A stretch of DNA of 64,000 nt from Eonycteris spelaea (taxonomy: Eukaryota; Chordata; Mammalia; Chiroptera; Pteropodidae), in NCBI GenBank assembly GCA_003508835.1, contig PUFA01000007.1, positions 12,051,001-12,115,000 of the forward strand, written 5' to 3'. Position 1 is the first letter of the stretch; every line of letters starts with the position of its first letter. Positions 60,405 through 64,000 of the stretch are shown piece by piece. The translations under genes and the position numbers were made by a program. A model generated the notes under the pieces. That model was not told where the DNA came from. It did no database searches and saw only the letters and a program-made list of their open reading frames with translations.

Positions 60405-61355
60405 AATTTCTTAGCAGATTAAACAGGGGTACTAGAAAAACAAAACAAAACAAAAAAACAAACAGGAGACATAGGGCCCCAAGGTTTTTGGCTTCAGTAA
60501 GTAAGGGAATAGAGTCGTCACACAGATAGAGAGCTTCGAGACGCCTGTGAAACATCCAGGAGGAGGGAAACAATCAGAGCTGCCGGTGAAAATCGATCTC
60601 AAAAACAGGTCTCAAAGCCCATGCTCTAGTCTAGCAAATATCTTAAAAACTTGGAATTTGGGGATTCGGACCTGTTTATGGGAGTGAGAGGAATAGCTTT
60701 CCAGAAGTAACAAGAAAAAATAAACCTAAATAGAAAATCCCCCAAACTAAGTTCTGACTTTTAATCTCCCGATCCTCCCAAGATTTTTCTGATTATCTGG
60801 GTCCTTTTCCTACCCTAACTGCTCCCCTCTCCCACTTCAAATAAAATCTATATTTGCCCAAGTTGGTTCTGGCAGGGTAATAATGGGGCCATCACTCCCA
60901 ATAGGACTGAATGTGCCTTTTCACAGCAAACTTTACAGAAACAGTGGTTCTCTGCTTGTTGACTCTCTCTGAGGACCACTGTGAACTCAGGCTCCTCTTC
61001 CACTCCTCGGTTCATTGGGCTACTGGCTGTCTTGGACCTCTTAGCCATTTCTGAGTTTTTCTAGGTTGACAAAGGAGGAAGATTGTAGGTCAACCTAATC
61101 ATTCAAGTAAGCTGCAATGCTTGAGGAGATTCATTCATGTCCTTATCACTTGTGTTTTCTTATCTTGGTTATAAGTCAGGGGCACTGTGATTCTTTAAGA
61201 CAACATATGAAAGAGGAGAAGCATTGATCACTGCAGGAATAAAAGACTGAGCTGGATGTAGAAACAGATGTTTTTCTCATGGGTGTAGGAAGTTTTATGT
61301 GCTCATATCCTCACGATTCATTGCTCAGGAGGTGGCTATGAGATTTGCATTCAAC
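60405..61355. other. Unique intergenic DNA
   Basis: No gene or repeat recognised apart from a CAAAA-rich stretch at 60435-60465. Confidence 0.45.
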
Positions 61356-61359
61356 AACA

Positions 61360-61545
61360 TGCATTGATTGATCTCCTACAAGCAGAGGTTAAGTGCTCTT
61401 GTTCCTGTTAATCTTATTTAATCCTCACAACCACATGGAGAGGTGGCATTATCTTATATTACAGTGGAGAGAAACGAGGCTCAGAGATGTTAGCAACCTG
61501 CCCAACCCAGGACTTTAGGTGGTCCTGCTCCCATGTCACATCTTT
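61360..61545 (-). mobile_element. MIR fragment, reversed
   Basis: TTATTTAATCCTCACAACCACATGGAGAGGTGGCATTATC and AGAAACGAGGCTCAGAGATG. Confidence 0.75.
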
Positions 61546-61818
61546 ACCTCATATCATGAGCCAATAATAGAAGAGTTAAGGCAAAACTAGGTAGTCTCTA
61601 AGCCCAGGGTTAGCCAAAGATGACTTGCCTTCTTTTTAAAAAGAAAATATCCCTGTGGGAGAAATTTCACTTTTGAATATTGAGATTACTCTTAATTGCT
61701 GGGAAAAAGAGGGTAAACACTGTATTCGATGCCTAAAAAATGTGATAACAGAAGCAGAAATTTTTCTTTTTCCCATTTGTTTAAGAGAGTATCCAAATTC
61801 ACAACCATAGTACACACA

Positions 61819-61819
<1 letters not shown>

Positions 61820-61866
<47 letters not shown>

Positions 61867-61881
61867 AAGAGAGAGAGAGCG

Positions 61882-61912
<31 letters not shown>
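61820..61912. repeat. Compound (TG)n(GA)n microsatellite
   Basis: About eighteen GT units, a short AAGAGAGAGAAAG junction, then about twenty GA units with two GC interruptions. Likely polymorphic. Confidence 0.96.
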
Positions 61913-61914
61913 AC

Positions 61915-62045
61915 TAATAAATGTTTACTCTGGGTATTTATTAAATGCTTTCCATACATGATGTCTTTTAATCTTTTTCTCAATCTTGTGAAACAAATAC
62001 TAGTATCTCCCTTATTTTACAGATAGAAACTGAGAGTTTTTTAGG
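61915..62045 (-). mobile_element. MIR fragment, reversed
   Basis: GGTATTTATTAAATGCTTTCCATAC, TCTCCCTTATTTTACAGATAGAAACTGAGAG; abuts the microsatellite. Confidence 0.7.
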
Positions 62046-62224
62046 TTGAGGTTTGTGTACTTATCTGTGGTACACAAAGCTTATGAAGGGTAGATGCAAA
62101 ATTCCAACCCAAATGGATCGGAGTGACTCCCCACTTCCTCTGCAGCCCAATACACACAATTTGAAAACAGTATTGAAATGGCTACTCTCAAACTTCAATA
62201 ATCATAGGCATATAAATTGATAGC

Positions 62225-62630
62225 TTTCAGATTGACACCTTGGCACTTTTGACCAATTATAAAAGTAAGCATATTCTTTGCCTCAGCAATTTCATTTCTA
62301 GGAATTTTCCCTAAGGAAATAATGGGTATATGTATACAAAGATTAATATACAAGTAAGTTCTATACATTGTTATTTAAAGTTACTCACAATTAAGTTATT
62401 AATACTGTTACTAAGTTATTAGACTCACATACATTCGTACTGGAAATGTTATGAAGTCATTGAAAATTATGTTGCAGAAGAATATTTGATAACATCGGAC
62501 ACTCCTATGGTACATTAAGTGAACAAAAGCAGATGCTATCCCAATTGTGTAGTATATATATATAGGGTATATAACGTGCATTGAAAAAAAATACTAAAAG
62601 AGATACACTAAACTTTCTGAAAATGCATGA
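62225..62630 (+). mobile_element. Old L1 (L1M-type) 3' fragment
   Basis: CAGCAATTTCATTTCTAGGAATTTTCCCTAAGGAAATAATGG, AAAATTATGTTGCAGAAGAATATTTG and GTATATATATATAGGG fit the L1M 3' region. Confidence 0.75.
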
Positions 62631-62644
62631 CCTCGTTTAATTTG

Positions 62645-63285
62645 TCTCCAGGCTCGCAAGAGGCCTTCTTTAACCACAGGTTCAGTGCAGTGTCTCTGTA
62701 AGGTTCTGTAAGTGTCCACATGTCTTGCCATTGCTCATGGCACAGAGACCAGACTTCTTAACTTAGGCTGCAAATCCTAAAATAACTCTTTCCCTCTTCT
62801 GACCTTCTGGCTACCCTATCCCTGCATTACTCACCATGTTTCACTCACACGGGCACTTTTTAGCTCCTAAATTATGCCTGCTCAACCCTACTCTTAGGCA
62901 GGGCCTTTGCGTGTGCTGTCTCTCCTGCCTGGAATGCTTTCTTTCATTCTTCTCATGGCTGGCCTCTTTTTTTTCAGGTCTCAGCTTAAATGTCACCTCT
63001 TTAAAAGGTCCTCCCTTGACTACCTAATATAATGTAAGCATACTTTTTTATTTTCCCACACTGCATCCTATTCTTCTTCTCTTTTGGTGCATATGATAAC
63101 TTATAATGACGTATTTATGGTTTTTGCTTGTTCAATGTCTGCCTTTTCATAGAAGCTAAGCCTTGTGAAGATAAGATCTGCATCTATTCACAAGTGTACA
63201 CAGGTGCCTACTCAGACGCTATTCATGGTAGGTACTCAGCAAAGACTTTTTGAATGAATGAGTGAATGAATGAATGAAAGAACAA
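62645..63285 (+). mobile_element. L2 LINE 3' portion
   Basis: GGGCCTTTGCGTGTGCTGTCTCTCCTGCCTGGAATGC, CAGGTCTCAGCTTAAATGTCACCTC, TTCATGGTAGGTACTCAGCAAAGAC and the terminal (GAAT)n repeat. About 640 bp, ending at the natural L2 3' end. Confidence 0.88.
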
Positions 63286-63289
63286 AGTT

Positions 63290-64000
63290 AATACAAAGTT
63301 ATATGACACTGACTCTGTCCCTAGCAAAGTGCCATGGAAGGTTTAGAAGCTTGTTGGAAGATGTGGATTAGATAGTAAATAATCAATATAGATCTGTATA
63401 ATACACAGCTACAAGAATTCGTATAAGAAAATGTTTCACTTGTTTCAAAAACATTCTCTAAGAATGGCTCATTGGATCTTAACTGTGTCCTACATCCTAG
63501 AAGTAAGATGAACTAGAGAGAAATATCTGAGCACAGACCTCCCCCTTTTCTAAAGGCATCTAAGGCCAGGTAGATAAGTTGGTGTGGAACCAACCTGTAC
63601 TCTTTTGCATGTCCTCATGGCCCCTTTACCCCCATGCAGTTCTCCAAATCTGACTTCCTTCTTTCAGCAGGGAAAGAACGTGCACTACCACACTCCGAGG
63701 GCTTGTCCAAAATCCCCAGGGCAGTGGTTCACAAATAGAAGTCATCACGTCTCCTGAAGAACCATACACAATGCTAAAACAGTGGCAAAAATAATTAATT
63801 TGGGATGACAAAGAGAAACCTTCATCTGCAAAATCTTATGGGAGGCTTAAGAACAATTATAGGAAAAACTAAAATTGATAATTCTACACATTAACTTAAT
63901 ATTTTCTCCCCTGCGTTGGAAAATCGCAACCTTTATCTGACTCTAGGAGCAGAACATGTTGGGCTAGCTCAGGGCCCGTCAGAGTTCCTAAGGAATGTCA
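63290..64000. other. Unique intergenic DNA
   Basis: No gene or repeat recognised to the window edge. Confidence 0.45.

Overview
This is mammalian genomic DNA carrying the 5' part of the Wilms tumour gene WT1 on the minus strand, plus about 49 kb of non-coding DNA upstream of it. Three coding exons are recognisable from protein similarity and consensus splice sites: exon 1 (14491-14935), exon 2 (8841-8963) and exon 3 (8328-8429). Intron sizes resemble the human gene. The window ends inside intron 3, so the remaining exons, including the zinc fingers, lie beyond position 1.

The host is most likely a fruit bat (Pteropodidae). A hybrid SINE at 34575-34808 joins a tRNA-Val(UAC)-like head to a 5S rRNA-like second part, an architecture I know only from the megabat MEG-TR family. 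A short minus-strand L1-type 3' end at 47736-47838, with a 20-bp target duplication, also looks bat-like. Other repeats are old and pan-mammalian: MIR, L2, L1M, MER20, MER1-type hAT and MaLR-type LTRs.

Layout. 1-8327: partial intron 3, mostly unique, with an unusually repeat-poor block at 820-1225. 8328-9130: exons 3 and 2 in a CpG-rich block. 8964-14490: intron 1, with an internal CpG-rich block (10680-11235) that fits the known antisense regulatory region / AWT1 promoter and a candidate AWT1 exon 1a. 14491-15560: exon 1, 5'UTR and TATA-less CpG-island promoter. 15300-19450: GC-rich upstream DNA where the divergent WT1-AS transcript is expected; one strong plus-strand splice donor at 15627/15628 fits its first exon. 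19450-64000: intergenic DNA of old repeats, microsatellites and unique stretches, with no further protein gene.

Most notable points: the non-AUG (CUG) N-terminal extension of WT1, open in human, is colinear here but has two in-frame stops; exon 3 lacks one base relative to the expected frame, probably an assembly error but possibly real; CTCF- and WT1/EGR-like motifs sit at the exon 1/intron 1 boundary and in the intron 1 CpG block; and several tiny insertions carry clear target-site duplications.
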